A stretch of DNA of 64,000 nucleotides from positions 496,001 through 560,000 of the forward strand of contig NZ_CP080410.1 of the NCBI RefSeq assembly GCF_019448255.1, given 5' to 3'. Made by a program: the position numbers and the translations under genes. This DNA comes from Qipengyuania flava. Its GTDB lineage: Bacteria; Pseudomonadota; Alphaproteobacteria; Sphingomonadales; Sphingomonadaceae. Below are positions 19,176 through 30,019 of this stretch, one piece after another; position 1 is the stretch's first letter, and each line of letters starts with the position of its first letter. The notes under the pieces were generated by a model. That model searched no databases. It worked only from the letters and a program-made list of their open reading frames with translations, and was not told where the DNA came from.

Positions 19176-19742
19176 TTAGATCTTGCCGACGAGGTCGAGC
19201 GAGGGAGCCAGCGTGTCGCTGCCTTCTTCCCAGGCTGCCGGGCAAACCTGGCCGGGGTTGGCGCGGACGTACTGGGCGGCCTTGATCTTGCGGGCCAGTT
19301 CGTTGGCGTTGCGGCCGACGCCTTCGCAGGTCTGTTCCATGATCTGGATCACACCGTCCGGATCGACGACGAAGGTTGCGCGGTCGGCAAGGCCGACGCC
19401 TTCGCGCAGCACGTCGAAGTTGGTTGCGAGGACGTGGTTCTGGTCACCCAGGAACGGGAACTGCAGCTTGCCGATCTTGTCCGAGGTGTCGTGCCATGCC
19501 TTGTGGCTAAAGTGCGTGTCGGTCGACACGGCGTAGACTTCGACGTCCATCTTCTGGAGCATGGCGTACTGCTCGCCGAGGTCTTCCAGTTCGGTCGGGC
19601 AGACGAAAGTGAAGTCGGCCGGGTAGAAGAAGAAGACGGCCCACTTGCCCTTAACGTCTTCGTCGGTGACGTCGAAAAAGTCCTTGCCGGCCTGGAAGGC
19701 GGTGGCGGTGAACGGTTTGATCTGCGATCCGATGATACCCAT
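19176..19742 (-). CDS. ahpC: AhpC, alkyl hydroperoxide reductase peroxiredoxin subunit
   Basis: This typical 2-Cys peroxiredoxin reduces hydrogen peroxide and organic peroxides and is recycled by AhpF. The peroxidatic Cys lies in [12 protein letters not shown] and the resolving Cys in [11 protein letters not shown]. The length of 188 residues matches AhpC. The start ATG at 19742 gives the conserved N-terminus [11 protein letters not shown]. The palindrome at 19799-19818 lies upstream. Gene order ahpC-ahpF with katG beyond forms a peroxide-defence block. Confidence 0.98.
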   Translation of the reverse strand: MGIIGSQIKPFTATAFQAGKDFFDVTDEDVKGKWAVFFFYPADFTFVCPTELEDLGEQYAMLQKMDVEVYAVSTDTHFSHKAWHDTSDKIGKLQFPFLGDQNHVLATNFDVLREGVGLADRATFVVDPDGVIQIMEQTCEGVGRNANELARKIKAAQYVRANPGQVCPAAWEEGSDTLAPSLDLVGKI

Positions 19743-19798
19743 GGTTATCTCCAAATAGGGGGTGAAACTGATGGGTGTCAGATAGGGCGTGTTGCGAT

Positions 19799-19818
19799 GC
19801 ACAAAAGCGATTTTGTGC
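19799..19818. promoter_or_regulatory. Perfect palindrome upstream of ahpC, candidate operator
   Basis: GCACAAAA and TTTTGTGC form a perfect 8-bp inverted repeat with a GCGA centre, 57 nt upstream of the ahpC start. It is flanked by several GATAG/GCGAT/CGAT elements (GATAG near 19781 and 19818, CGAT at 19830), spaced roughly one helical turn apart. That spacing is what a tetrameric OxyR-like regulator would read. No regulator gene is in the window. Confidence 0.5.
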
Positions 19819-19885
19819 GATAGCGAACATCGATTTTTTCAATCACACGGCTGGAACTTTCGAAAAGTCCAGCTTTCCGTAGGGT

Positions 19886-20239
19886 TCAATAGGCAAACAG
19901 CCGCTGCAGGCGTGGCCGGATACGGAGAAATCCCCGGTAAAGCCTCTCCAGAACGGACAGCACCAGCCCGTTGCGGGCCAGCAGCCCAAGCGGGCGGAGA
20001 ATGGGGATGGCGCGCCACATGGCGGCAAAGGCCGCGGCGCCCGATACCACCGTACCGTCCTCGCTTGCGTGGAAGCGGGCCAGCAGATCGGCGTGATCGA
20101 CCGGGCAGGATTCGGGGGCACCGTCCGCCACATCGACAAAGCGGATCGCACCGCGCCGGTCGAGCCGCTGCAACAGTGCGATTTCGCGCCTGCACAGCGG
20201 GCAGGCGCCATCGAACCAGACTGTCAGGTCGCTCGGCAT
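19886..20239 (-). CDS. DCC-family (DUF393) thiol-disulfide oxidoreductase-like protein
   Basis: This 117-residue protein has the DCC signature at its N-terminus: VWFDGACPLCRREIALL, with the D-G-x-C-x-x-C pattern, then RRGAIRFVDVAD. It is predicted to have a thioredoxin-like fold and, for its CxxC, redox function, but substrates are unknown. It sits upstream of the ahpC promoter region on the same strand. The link to peroxide defence is only positional. Confidence 0.85.
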   Translation of the reverse strand: MPSDLTVWFDGACPLCRREIALLQRLDRRGAIRFVDVADGAPESCPVDHADLLARFHASEDGTVVSGAAAFAAMWRAIPILRPLGLLARNGLVLSVLERLYRGFLRIRPRLQRLFAY

Positions 20240-20287
20240 GCTGCTGAGATGGGTGTGCTCAGAACAGGGCGCAAGGACCGGTGTCGG

Positions 20288-21355
20288 TCAGCCGCATTGC
20301 GCGCGGTGCAGCAGTTTGTGATCGGCCAGCACCAGGGCCATCATCGCTTCCACAACCGGCGTGCCGCGAATGCCAACGCAGGGGTCGTGGCGGCCCTTGG
20401 TGCGCACTTCGGTCGCCTCGCCATCGCGGGTGATGCTGTCGACGGGCGTGAGGATCGAGCTCGTCGGCTTGAAGGCCACGCGGCACACCACCGGCTGCCC
20501 TGTCGAAATGCCTCCCGCAACGCCGCCGGCGTGATTGGCTTCGAAACGCGGACCGTCGTTTCCGGGGCGCATCGGGTCGGCGTTCTGCTCGCCCGTCAGG
20601 CGCGCGGCTTCGAACCCGTCGCCGATCTCGATGCCCTTGACCGCGTTGATCGTCATCATTCCTGCGGCAAGGTCGCTGTCTAGCTTGGCGTAGATCGGCG
20701 CGCCCCATCCGGCAGGCACTCCCTCGGCCACGCATTCGACCACCGCGCCGAGCGAGGAACCCGCCTTGCGTGCCTCGTCGACCAGTTTCTCCCAGCGCTT
20801 TGCCGCCTCTGCGTCGGGACACCAGAAGGGATTGCGCTCGATTTCCTCGGCATCGAAATTGGCCAGATCGATCCGGTCACCGCCGATTTCGGCCACATAG
20901 GCGAGGATCGAGACCTCGGGGATGATCTTGCGCGCCACCGCGCCCGCCGCCACGCGCATCGCCGTCTCGCGCGCGCTCGACCGCCCGCCGCCGCGATAGT
21001 CGCGAAAGCCGTACTTCGCGTCATAGGCGTAGTCGGCGTGGCCGGGCCGGTAGGAGTTGGCGATCTCGGAGTAATCTTTCGAACGCTGGTCCGTGTTCTC
21101 GATCAGCAGGCTGACCGGCGTGCCGGTCGTTTTGCCTTCGAACACGCCCGACAGGATGCGGACCGCGTCCGGCTCCTTGCGCTGGGTGGTGAACTTGTTC
21201 TGCCCGGGTTTCCGCGCATCGAGGAAGGGCTGGATGTCCTCTTCCGAAAGGGCGATGCTCGGCGGGCACCCGTCGACCACCGCGCCGATCGCGGGGCCGT
21301 GGCTTTCGCCCCAGGTTGTAAAGCGCAATGCGCGTCCGAAGGTATTCCAGCTCAT
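20288..21355 (-). CDS. aroC: AroC, chorismate synthase
   Basis: This enzyme converts 5-enolpyruvylshikimate-3-phosphate to chorismate using reduced FMN, the last shared step of aromatic biosynthesis. All signatures are present: [19 protein letters not shown] at the N-terminus, [34 protein letters not shown] and a C-terminal [13 protein letters not shown]. The 355-residue length is normal. It starts at ATG 21355 and is divergent from ruvA with 80 nt between. Confidence 0.98.
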   Translation of the reverse strand: MSWNTFGRALRFTTWGESHGPAIGAVVDGCPPSIALSEEDIQPFLDARKPGQNKFTTQRKEPDAVRILSGVFEGKTTGTPVSLLIENTDQRSKDYSEIANSYRPGHADYAYDAKYGFRDYRGGGRSSARETAMRVAAGAVARKIIPEVSILAYVAEIGGDRIDLANFDAEEIERNPFWCPDAEAAKRWEKLVDEARKAGSSLGAVVECVAEGVPAGWGAPIYAKLDSDLAAGMMTINAVKGIEIGDGFEAARLTGEQNADPMRPGNDGPRFEANHAGGVAGGISTGQPVVCRVAFKPTSSILTPVDSITRDGEATEVRTKGRHDPCVGIRGTPVVEAMMALVLADHKLLHRAQCG

Positions 21356-21435
21356 GGATTGGCCTCATGCCCGCAACTGTGGGGCGCTGTCCATTGTGAC
21401 TGGACCAATCTTGTCTTGTGCCGCAAGAACAAACC

Positions 21436-22038
21436 ATGATTGCGAAGCTGAAAGGCCTGCTCGACGAAACCGGTAGCGACTGGGCGGTGATCGACGTTTC
21501 GGGCGTCGGCTATCTCGTCCATTGCTCGACCAAGACGCTCGCCGCGCTGGGCGAGGTGGGAGAGGCTTGCACCGTCTACACCGACCTGCAGGTGAGCGAG
21601 AACGATATGCGCCTGCTGGGCTTTGCCGAAGCGGCCGAGCGTGACTGGTTCCGCCTGCTCACGCAGGTGCAGGGCGTCGGGTCCAAGGTTGCGCTTGCGA
21701 TCCTTTCCGCCCTGTCGACCGGCGAGGTGCAGCAGGCCTGCGCCAACGGCGATGCGGCGATGGTCGCGCGGGCAAACGGCGTCGGGCCGAAACTGGCCGG
21801 GCGCATCGTCAACGAGCTGAAGGACAAGGCCGGCGCGCTGCCGGGCGGCGGCGGGACGGCTGGCGCTCCGGCGGCTCCTGCAGGCGGGGCAAGCGCCGAT
21901 GCGGTCAGCGCGCTCGAAAACCTCGGCTTCAAGCCGGCCGTTGCCGCCCGCGCGGTCGCGGCGGCACAAAGTGAGTTGGGAGACGGCGCGAGCGAGGGCG
22001 ACCTCATCCGCGTCGCGTTGAAGAGAGCAGCGGGATGA
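21436..22038 (+). CDS. ruvA: RuvA, Holliday junction branch-migration DNA-binding subunit
   Basis: RuvA binds Holliday junctions and loads the RuvB motor. The 200-residue protein starts [11 protein letters not shown], with [15 protein letters not shown] in the OB-fold domain. The helix-hairpin-helix region [15 protein letters not shown] and [19 protein letters not shown] follows. The C-terminal domain III that contacts RuvB ([19 protein letters not shown]) comes after an Ala/Gly/Pro linker. It overlaps the next gene in an ATGA. ruvB is 1.5 kb further on, split off by three genes. Confidence 0.98.
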   Translation: MIAKLKGLLDETGSDWAVIDVSGVGYLVHCSTKTLAALGEVGEACTVYTDLQVSENDMRLLGFAEAAERDWFRLLTQVQGVGSKVALAILSALSTGEVQQACANGDAAMVARANGVGPKLAGRIVNELKDKAGALPGGGGTAGAPAAPAGGASADAVSALENLGFKPAVAARAVAAAQSELGDGASEGDLIRVALKRAAG

Positions 22039-22433
22039 CCACCAGAACGGCAACATGCCAATGCGGGCAGCTTTCGGCGACATGTCGGGGCGAACCTGCG
22101 CGCGTTTCCGTGTGCCATTGCCTCGATTGCCAGAAACGCAGCGGCTCTTCCTTTGCGGCACAGGCGCGGTTTGCATCGGACGACGTGGTGTTCACAGGCG
22201 AGAACAGCAGCTGGCAGCGCAAGGGTGATGATGGTGGGGCGATCACAACGCATTTCTGCCCGACCTGCGGGTCGACCGTGTGGTTCACCCACGACCGGCA
22301 AGCCGATCTCGTCGCGGTGGCCGTGGGCGCTTTTGCCGATCCGGATTTCCCCGCGCCCGCCTTCTCTGTCTATGAAGAGCGCAAGCACAGCTGGGCGCAG
22401 ATCGCCGGAGAGGGAATTGAGCATTATGACTGA
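22035..22433 (+). CDS. GFA-family (glutathione-dependent formaldehyde-activating-like) zinc protein
   Basis: This 132-residue protein of the GFA/CENP-V domain family is built around zinc-binding cysteines: [12 protein letters not shown] at the N-terminus, [12 protein letters not shown] in the middle and [11 protein letters not shown] near residues 75-85. The family includes S-(hydroxymethyl)glutathione synthase candidates, but most members have no proven activity. It starts inside the ruvA stop (ATGA) and its end overlaps the next gene by 8 nt, so it is part of the ruvA-ruvB transcription unit. Confidence 0.9.
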   Translation: MTTRTATCQCGQLSATCRGEPARVSVCHCLDCQKRSGSSFAAQARFASDDVVFTGENSSWQRKGDDGGAITTHFCPTCGSTVWFTHDRQADLVAVAVGAFADPDFPAPAFSVYEERKHSWAQIAGEGIEHYD

Positions 22434-22977
22434 TCGGCTGCGGCACCTTGTCGCAATCCCGCTGTTCGTGTTGGCAATGCCCCTTGCAGCGCAGGACATG
22501 AGCGCGTTCAAGACCGGGCCGGTGTTCGATGACTTCGGCCCGCACGCGCCGGTCGCCGGGGCCGCGGCTGTGCCGGAGGCCACGGAGCTCAGGCACAGTT
22601 TCGACGTTTCGGAAGCGGCCAAGAACGGCAAGGCGAACCGCTATATCGAAAGCGCGGCGCGCTTCATCAATATGCACGCGGCCGCCGGCGTAGAGGCGGA
22701 GGACATTGCTGTCGCCGTGGTGGTCCATGGCGACGCCTCGATGGACCTGCTGCGTCAAAGCGCCTGGGAGGCCAAGGGCCAGAGCGGTGTCAACGGCAGC
22801 CACGCCCTCGTGCGCGACCTGCTCGATGTGGGCGTGCGGGTGATCCTGTGCGGCCAGAGCGCGGCCGCGCATGGCATTACGCCGGACGACCTCATTCCCG
22901 GCATCGAAATGGCGCTCTCCGCCATGACCGCCCACGCGCTGCTGCAGCAGGCGGGTTATTCGGTGAACCCGTTTTAA
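22426..22977 (+). CDS. Secreted DsrE/DsrF-like protein, paralogue 1
   Basis: This 183-residue protein has an N-terminal signal peptide (RHLVAIPLFVLAMPLAAQ) and a DsrE/F-like fold. Recognisable parts are NRYIESAARFINMHAAAGV, the strand IAVAVVVHGDASMDLL and GVRVILCGQSAAAHGITPDD, with one conserved Cys. In sulfur oxidisers DsrE/F relatives handle persulfides. This periplasmic subset is found in many non-sulfur bacteria with unknown role. It overlaps the GFA gene by 8 nt and precedes a paralogue by 12 nt. Confidence 0.85.
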   Translation: MTDRLRHLVAIPLFVLAMPLAAQDMSAFKTGPVFDDFGPHAPVAGAAAVPEATELRHSFDVSEAAKNGKANRYIESAARFINMHAAAGVEAEDIAVAVVVHGDASMDLLRQSAWEAKGQSGVNGSHALVRDLLDVGVRVILCGQSAAAHGITPDDLIPGIEMALSAMTAHALLQQAGYSVNPF

Positions 22978-22989
22978 GGGAGACGACCC

Positions 22990-23532
22990 ATGCGTATCCT
23001 GCTTGCCCTTCTTGCCTCGCTCCTGGCCCTTGCTGCCGCGCCCGCCGCTGCTCAGGAACTTGAGACGCGTAGCGGCCCGATCTTCACCGAGTTCGGCGAC
23101 TGGACGGTGGTCGAAAACCAGCTGCCGGTCGGCGCTGACCAGCGGTATCGCGCGATCTTCGATGCGACCGACGGGGCCGAGGACGGCGAGCTCAACTGGC
23201 GCTTCGACAGCGCGGCGCGTTACATCAACCTGCTCGTCGCCCACGGAGTCCCGCGCGAGCATATCGAAGTGGCGATCGTCGTTCATGGACCGGCGGGCTA
23301 CGACATCGTCAGCCGCGAGCGCTACGAGGAGCAGTATCCTGGCCGTACTCACGGAAGCGTCGATGCGGTAAAGGCGATGATCGCCGAAGGCGTCGAGTTC
23401 TACATTTGCGGGCAATCCGCCAACTATCGCGGTATCGCGAATGAGGACCTGATCCCGGGCGTCATCATGACCCTTTCGCAGACGGTCGTGACCTCGACAT
23501 TGCACGACAGAGGCTTCCAGAATATCCCGTGA
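22990..23532 (+). CDS. Secreted DsrE/DsrF-like protein, paralogue 2
   Basis: This is a 180-residue tandem paralogue of the preceding gene. It has a signal peptide ([19 protein letters not shown]) and the same core: [32 protein letters not shown] and [20 protein letters not shown]. The single conserved Cys within the (L/I)CGQSA motif is kept in both copies. The two may form a hetero-oligomer, as DsrE and DsrF do, which is an inference. Its stop overlaps the GTG start of ruvB (GTGA). Confidence 0.87.
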   Translation: MRILLALLASLLALAAAPAAAQELETRSGPIFTEFGDWTVVENQLPVGADQRYRAIFDATDGAEDGELNWRFDSAARYINLLVAHGVPREHIEVAIVVHGPAGYDIVSRERYEEQYPGRTHGSVDAVKAMIAEGVEFYICGQSANYRGIANEDLIPGVIMTLSQTVVTSTLHDRGFQNIP

Positions 23533-24554
23533 CCGAACCCGTCCCCCTCCATTCGCCCGACCGGCAGCCGGAAGACCCGGACGCGGCGCTGCGCCCGAAA
23601 TCGCTTGGCGAGTTCGTTGGGCAGAAGGCGGCGCGCGAGAATTTGCGCGTGTTCATAGAGGCCGCGAAGAATCGTGGCGAGGCGATGGATCATGTGCTGT
23701 TCTTCGGCCCGCCGGGCCTCGGCAAGACCACGCTGGCGCAGATCGTGTCCAAGGAACTGGGTGTCGGTTTCCGCGCCACCAGCGGACCGGTAATCGCCAA
23801 GGCGGGCGATTTGGCCGCGCTGCTGACCAACCTCGAGCCCAATGACGTCCTCTTCATCGACGAGATCCACCGGCTCAATCCGGTGGTAGAGGAAGTGCTC
23901 TATCCCGCGATGGAGGACCGCGCGCTCGACATCATCATTGGCGAGGGGCCCTCGGCGCGCAGCGTGCGGATCGACCTGCCGCCCTTCACGCTGGTCGGCG
24001 CGACCACGCGCCAGGGCCTTCTGACCACGCCCTTGCGTGACCGTTTCGGCATCCCGGTACGCCTCAATTTCTACACCGAGGACGAACTGCTCAAGGTCGT
24101 CACGCGCGGGGCAGGGCTGCTCGGCATGGGCATCGACGAGGGCGGCGCGCGCGAAATCGCCCGCCGTTCGCGCGGCACCCCTCGCGTCGCCGGACGCCTG
24201 ATGCGCCGTGTGCGCGATTTCGCGAGTGTGCTGGAAGAGCCCGTGGTCACGAGCAAGGTTGCCGACGAGGCGCTGACCCGGCTGGAGGTCGATTCGCTCG
24301 GCCTCGATGCGATGGACCGCCGCTATCTCACCATGATTGCGACCACCTACAAGGGCGGACCGGTTGGCGTGGAGACGCTGGCGGCAGGCCTTTCCGAACC
24401 GCGCGACACGGTCGAGGAGGTGATCGAGCCCTACCTGATCCAGCTCGGCCTGATTGCCCGGACCGCGCGGGGGCGCTGCCTGAACGACGGCGGCTGGAGC
24501 CACCTCGGGATGACCCCGCCGTCCAAACCGCAAAGCGATATGTTCGACGCATAG
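23529..24554 (+). CDS. ruvB: RuvB, Holliday junction branch-migration ATPase
   Basis: This AAA+ motor ring drives branch migration with RuvA. The 341-residue protein has the family N-terminal [18 protein letters not shown], Walker [12 protein letters not shown], Walker [10 protein letters not shown], sensor I GATTRQG, arginine finger region [15 protein letters not shown] and the C-terminal winged helix with ARTARGRCL. It starts at GTG 23529, overlapping the DsrE-like gene. Confidence 0.98.
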   Translation: MTEPVPLHSPDRQPEDPDAALRPKSLGEFVGQKAARENLRVFIEAAKNRGEAMDHVLFFGPPGLGKTTLAQIVSKELGVGFRATSGPVIAKAGDLAALLTNLEPNDVLFIDEIHRLNPVVEEVLYPAMEDRALDIIIGEGPSARSVRIDLPPFTLVGATTRQGLLTTPLRDRFGIPVRLNFYTEDELLKVVTRGAGLLGMGIDEGGAREIARRSRGTPRVAGRLMRRVRDFASVLEEPVVTSKVADEALTRLEVDSLGLDAMDRRYLTMIATTYKGGPVGVETLAAGLSEPRDTVEEVIEPYLIQLGLIARTARGRCLNDGGWSHLGMTPPSKPQSDMFDA

Positions 24555-24775
24555 GGTTACCGCTGCGGTAAGAATGTCACGCAATAGGGTCCCGAAACGG
24601 GACGGGCCTTGCGCAAGCCTCGCATTTCCGCGAAAAATTTACTTTCTGGGTGCACTAGCGATCCGTAAATTTGCGCGAGTTCCACTTTAGGGGATTCGCG
24701 AAAGGGAACTGAAAGATCGCGGCACGGGGCGGAAATTCCTTTGTCCCTGTCCGGTCGCAAAAGGAAGTCTCGGCT

Positions 24776-26461
24776 ATGTCGGTCAAGTCAGCACTAGCAA
24801 AACTCTCGGCCACCGCAGCGGGCGGTGCGCTCCTCGCGGGCGGCGCGGTGCATGTCGCCGAACAGCCGATCACCGACGATCCGCAATACAAGTCCAAGGC
24901 GGTCAAGCAGGTCAAGTACGTCAAGCAGGCCACGCCGCGCGCCGTGCCGCGCCCGACCGTGCCGCGTGCGCGTACGATCCCGCGCGAGATCGAGTGTGTC
25001 CCGGCCGAATCGCCCGAAGCGGCCTACAACCCGAACAACATCTGCCCGCCGGTCTATCGCCAGGCGATGGTACCTGTACCCGTTCCCCCGCTACCGGCGG
25101 CTGCACCTGTGGGTGGCGGCGGCTCGGCCCGTTCGATCGGTGGCGGTGGCTACGGTGGCGGCTACGGCGGCGGCTTCGGCGGCGGTTTCTTCGGCGGCTT
25201 CTTCACCGGTTCGAGCGGTGGCGGCGGCAGCGTCGTCGTCAATTCGACCACCACCACGGGTGGCGAGACGCCCGACGTGATCGTCGACGTTTCGACCACG
25301 ACCTCGACCGGCGGCACTTCGACCTCTTCGGGCACGATCTCAACGACGACGGGCGGAAGCTCCACGTCAACCTCGACTGGCGGCATCACGTCGACCACGA
25401 CGACCGGTGAAGTTTCGACCTCGACCGGTGGCGTGTCCACCTCCACTGGCGGTGTCTCGACCTCCACTGGCGGCGTTTCGACCTCGACGGGTGGTGTCTC
25501 GACCTCGACCGGTGGGGTTTCGACCACCACGACCACTTCGACCGGCGGCGTCTCCACCTCGACGTCCTCGAGCAGCTCCTCTTCGTCGAGCAGCTCGTCG
25601 TCCTCCTCCTCGTCCAGCTCGAGCTCGTCTTCGGGCGGTGGTGACGGATCGAGCTCGGGCGGTCACGGATCGAGCGGCAGCAGCGGCGGTTCGTCGGGCG
25701 GTTCTTCGTCCTCGAGCGGCGGTTCGTCGGGCAGTTCCTCGTCCTCCAGCGGCGGTTCTTCGTCGTCGAGCGGCGGCTCCAGCAGCGGCGGTTCGTCGGG
25801 TGGCTCGAGCGGCGGTAGCGGTTCCTCGAGCGGCGGTTCGTCCTCGTCGAGCTCCTCTTCCTCCTCCTCGTCCAGCAGCTCGTCGTCTTCGGGCGGTTCG
25901 AGCGGCGGTTCGTCGGGCGGTTCGAGTGGTGGCTCGTCGGGCGGCTCCAGCGGCGGCTCCTCGGGCGGTTCGAGTGGCGGTTCGTCGGGTGGCTCCAGCG
26001 GCGGTTCGTCGTCCTCCAGCTCGTCCTCGTCCTCGTCTTCGTCGAGCAGTTCCTCGTCCTCGGGCGGCTCCAGCGGTGGTTCGTCGGGCGGCTCTTCGGG
26101 TGGTTCGAGCGGCGGCTCGTCCTCCGGCGGCTCGTCGAGCGGCGGTTCCTCGTCCTCGTCTTCGAGCAGCTCGTCCAGCTCCAGCTCGTCAAGCTCGTCT
26201 TCGGGCGGCGTCTCGACCAGCGGTTCGAGCACCGGCAACGTATCGTCGAGCACGAGCTCCTCGGGCTCCAGCAGCTCCTCGTCTTCGAGCAGTTCGTCGT
26301 CCTCGTCGAGCTCGTCGTCGAGCAGCAGCTCCTCGAGCTCGAGCTCGGGCGGAACCAGCAGCGGCACCGATGTGCCGGCGCCGCCGATGATGGCGCTGTT
26401 CGGCATGGCGGCGGCCGCGATCCTCTCGCGCCGCAAGTGGCGGATCAAGCGCGGCGCCTAG
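24776..26461 (+). CDS. Very Ser/Gly-rich low-complexity surface protein with PEP-CTERM-like tail
   Basis: This 561-residue protein has four parts. Residues 1-110 are a basic, Pro-rich segment including PEAAYNPNNICPPVYR with one Cys, and an N-terminal hydrophobic stretch (SATAAGGALLAGGAVHVAEQ). Then comes a Gly/Tyr-rich stretch, then Thr/Ser repeats with five copies of VSTSTGG. About 270 residues of almost pure Ser and Gly (SSGGSSGG and poly-Ser) follow. The C-terminus VPAPPMMALFGMAAAAILSRRKWR has the layout of a PEP-CTERM sorting signal: a motif, a helix and basic residues, with VPAP instead of VPEP. An exosortase target anchored or released at the surface is the best guess. A bidirectional terminator follows. 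Confidence 0.85.
   Translation: MSVKSALAKLSATAAGGALLAGGAVHVAEQPITDDPQYKSKAVKQVKYVKQATPRAVPRPTVPRARTIPREIECVPAESPEAAYNPNNICPPVYRQAMVPVPVPPLPAAAPVGGGGSARSIGGGGYGGGYGGGFGGGFFGGFFTGSSGGGGSVVVNSTTTTGGETPDVIVDVSTTTSTGGTSTSSGTISTTTGGSSTSTSTGGITSTTTTGEVSTSTGGVSTSTGGVSTSTGGVSTSTGGVSTSTGGVSTTTTTSTGGVSTSTSSSSSSSSSSSSSSSSSSSSSSSGGGDGSSSGGHGSSGSSGGSSGGSSSSSGGSSGSSSSSSGGSSSSSGGSSSGGSSGGSSGGSGSSSGGSSSSSSSSSSSSSSSSSSGGSSGGSSGGSSGGSSGGSSGGSSGGSSGGSSGGSSGGSSSSSSSSSSSSSSSSSSSGGSSGGSSGGSSGGSSGGSSSGGSSSGGSSSSSSSSSSSSSSSSSSSGGVSTSGSSTGNVSSSTSSSGSSSSSSSSSSSSSSSSSSSSSSSSSSSGGTSSGTDVPAPPMMALFGMAAAAILSRRKWRIKRGA
25412..25516 (+). repeat. Five tandem 21-bp repeats encoding VSTSTGG
   Basis: Five head-to-tail heptapeptide units VSTSTGG are encoded in phase within the serine-rich gene. 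Codons differ between copies (for example TCG/TCC and GGT/GGC), so the repeat is kept at protein level. A longer variant unit VSTTTTTSTGG follows. Confidence 0.85.
25558..26355 (+). repeat. Low-complexity TCG/AGC/GGC-rich tract encoding poly-Ser/Gly
   Basis: About 800 nt code almost only for Ser and Gly in the + frame, using TCG, TCC, AGC, GGC and GGT. Two (SSGG)n-like blocks alternate with runs of 10-25 Ser. Such DNA invites slippage and copy-number change between strains. Confidence 0.85.
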
Positions 26462-26482
26462 GGGCCCGGCTTCCGGCAAACG

Positions 26483-26514
26483 AAAAGGGCGGTCCCTCGC
26501 GGGGCCGCCCTTTT
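26483..26514. terminator. Bidirectional intrinsic terminator
   Basis: AAAAGGGCGGTCCC and GGGCCGCCCTTTT form a long stem with one bulge, with A-tract on one side and T-tract on the other. It lies between the convergent serine-rich gene (+) and the rhodanese gene (-) and can serve both. Confidence 0.9.
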
Positions 26515-26547
26515 GCTATGGGATCGAGAGGTAGGGCGCTTAGGTGC

Positions 26548-26969
26548 CTATTCGGCTGTCGGGAGCCCGGCGTCCATCCAGGCAAGGATCCCGCCATCCA
26601 TGTGCACGGCGTCGGCACCGCTTTGTGCGAGCCGGTCTGCAGCCAGCCCCGATCGGCGGTCTGACCGGCAGTAGAGGACGCGCTCGGCTCCTGCGGGATC
26701 GGGCAGGGTTGCCGGATCGAAGCTGTCGAGCGGAATGTTGATCGCGCCCTCCAGATGACCCTCGGCAAATTCCTCGGGCGAGCGCACGTCGATCAACTGG
26801 ATCGCCTCGCCGGCCTCAATGCGTGCGGCAAGGGCTCCGGGCCCGATCTCAAGGACCGAGCCCGAGAAGGTTGCTATCGCATCCGCATCCGCATCGGCAG
26901 CGTCACGCGCATCGGCGGAGCAGGCAGCAAGCGATGCCGCCGCCAGCCCCGCTATGAGCGCGCGCTGCA

Positions 26970-26970
<1 letters not shown>
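26548..26970 (-). CDS. Rhodanese-domain lipoprotein
   Basis: This 140-residue protein has a signal peptide with lipobox LAAC (residues 13-16), an Asp/Ala repeat (DADADA) linker and a single rhodanese domain: IQLIDVRSPEEFAEGHLEGA, then the active-site loop YCRSDRRSG with the catalytic Cys, and GGILAWMDAGLP. Single-domain rhodaneses carry persulfide sulfur; the lipid anchor places this one in the periplasm. Its start overlaps the acnA stop by 1 nt, so it is the distal gene of an acnA operon. Confidence 0.92.
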
Positions 26971-29645
<2,675 letters not shown>

Positions 29646-29863
29646 GCGCGCATCTGTCCTTTCGTTAGGGGGCCGTCACCCGACCAATGGGCGGGGCGGC
29701 GGAATGTGCCGCGCACCTGCGCCGGAACGCGGGAAAAATCAAGTCTGCGGCAGTGCAACATAGACCTTTTGGGGAACGGTCGCACCGCTTCAGGGCTTAT
29801 TAAGGCTAAATTGGGGCATGTACTCTCGAGAGGGCGAAGACGCTCCCGGGGATGGAGAAAACG

Positions 29864-30019
29864 ATGACAGAGCCGAAAAAGAAGCGCTCGCAAAAGCACC
29901 TTCGTATCGCAATCACGGCTGCGGCGCTCGGCGTTGCCGGCTGCTTTACGGCGGCCTTCACCTTTGCCGACCGATCGGCAGAAGCGGCAACCGCCGGACC
30001 GATCGCCAAGGCGGACTAG
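29864..30019 (+). CDS. Small 51-residue basic, single-helix protein
   Basis: This small frame encodes 51 residues: a basic head (MTEPKKKRSQKHLR), a hydrophobic segment (IAITAAALGVAGCFTAAFTF) and a short polar tail ending PIAKAD. The ATG at 29864 has a GGAG site 8 nt upstream; an in-frame ATG at 29852 is possible. The head-helix-tail pattern is that of a small inner-membrane or secreted protein; the Cys could be a lipobox-like residue (VAGC). It occupies an otherwise empty stretch and its stop overlaps the stop of the convergent EamA gene by 4 nt (CTAG). No homology could be recognised. Confidence 0.6.
   Translation: MTEPKKKRSQKHLRIAITAAALGVAGCFTAAFTFADRSAEAATAGPIAKAD

Noticed and set aside
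24557..24760. 67-codon minus-strand frame between ruvB and the serine-rich gene
   Set aside because: No convincing ribosome site or motif; it lies in the presumed promoter region of the serine-rich gene.
25412..26355. CRISPR-like array in the serine-rich gene
   Set aside because: Repeats are in-frame codon repeats without unique spacers, and no cas gene is near.
25663..26448. 261-codon minus-strand frame rich in Glu, Pro and Leu inside the serine-rich gene
   Set aside because: It is the reverse complement of the Ser/Gly repeat; a low-complexity tract keeps several frames open. The + frame has the PEP-CTERM-like end and a terminator behind it.
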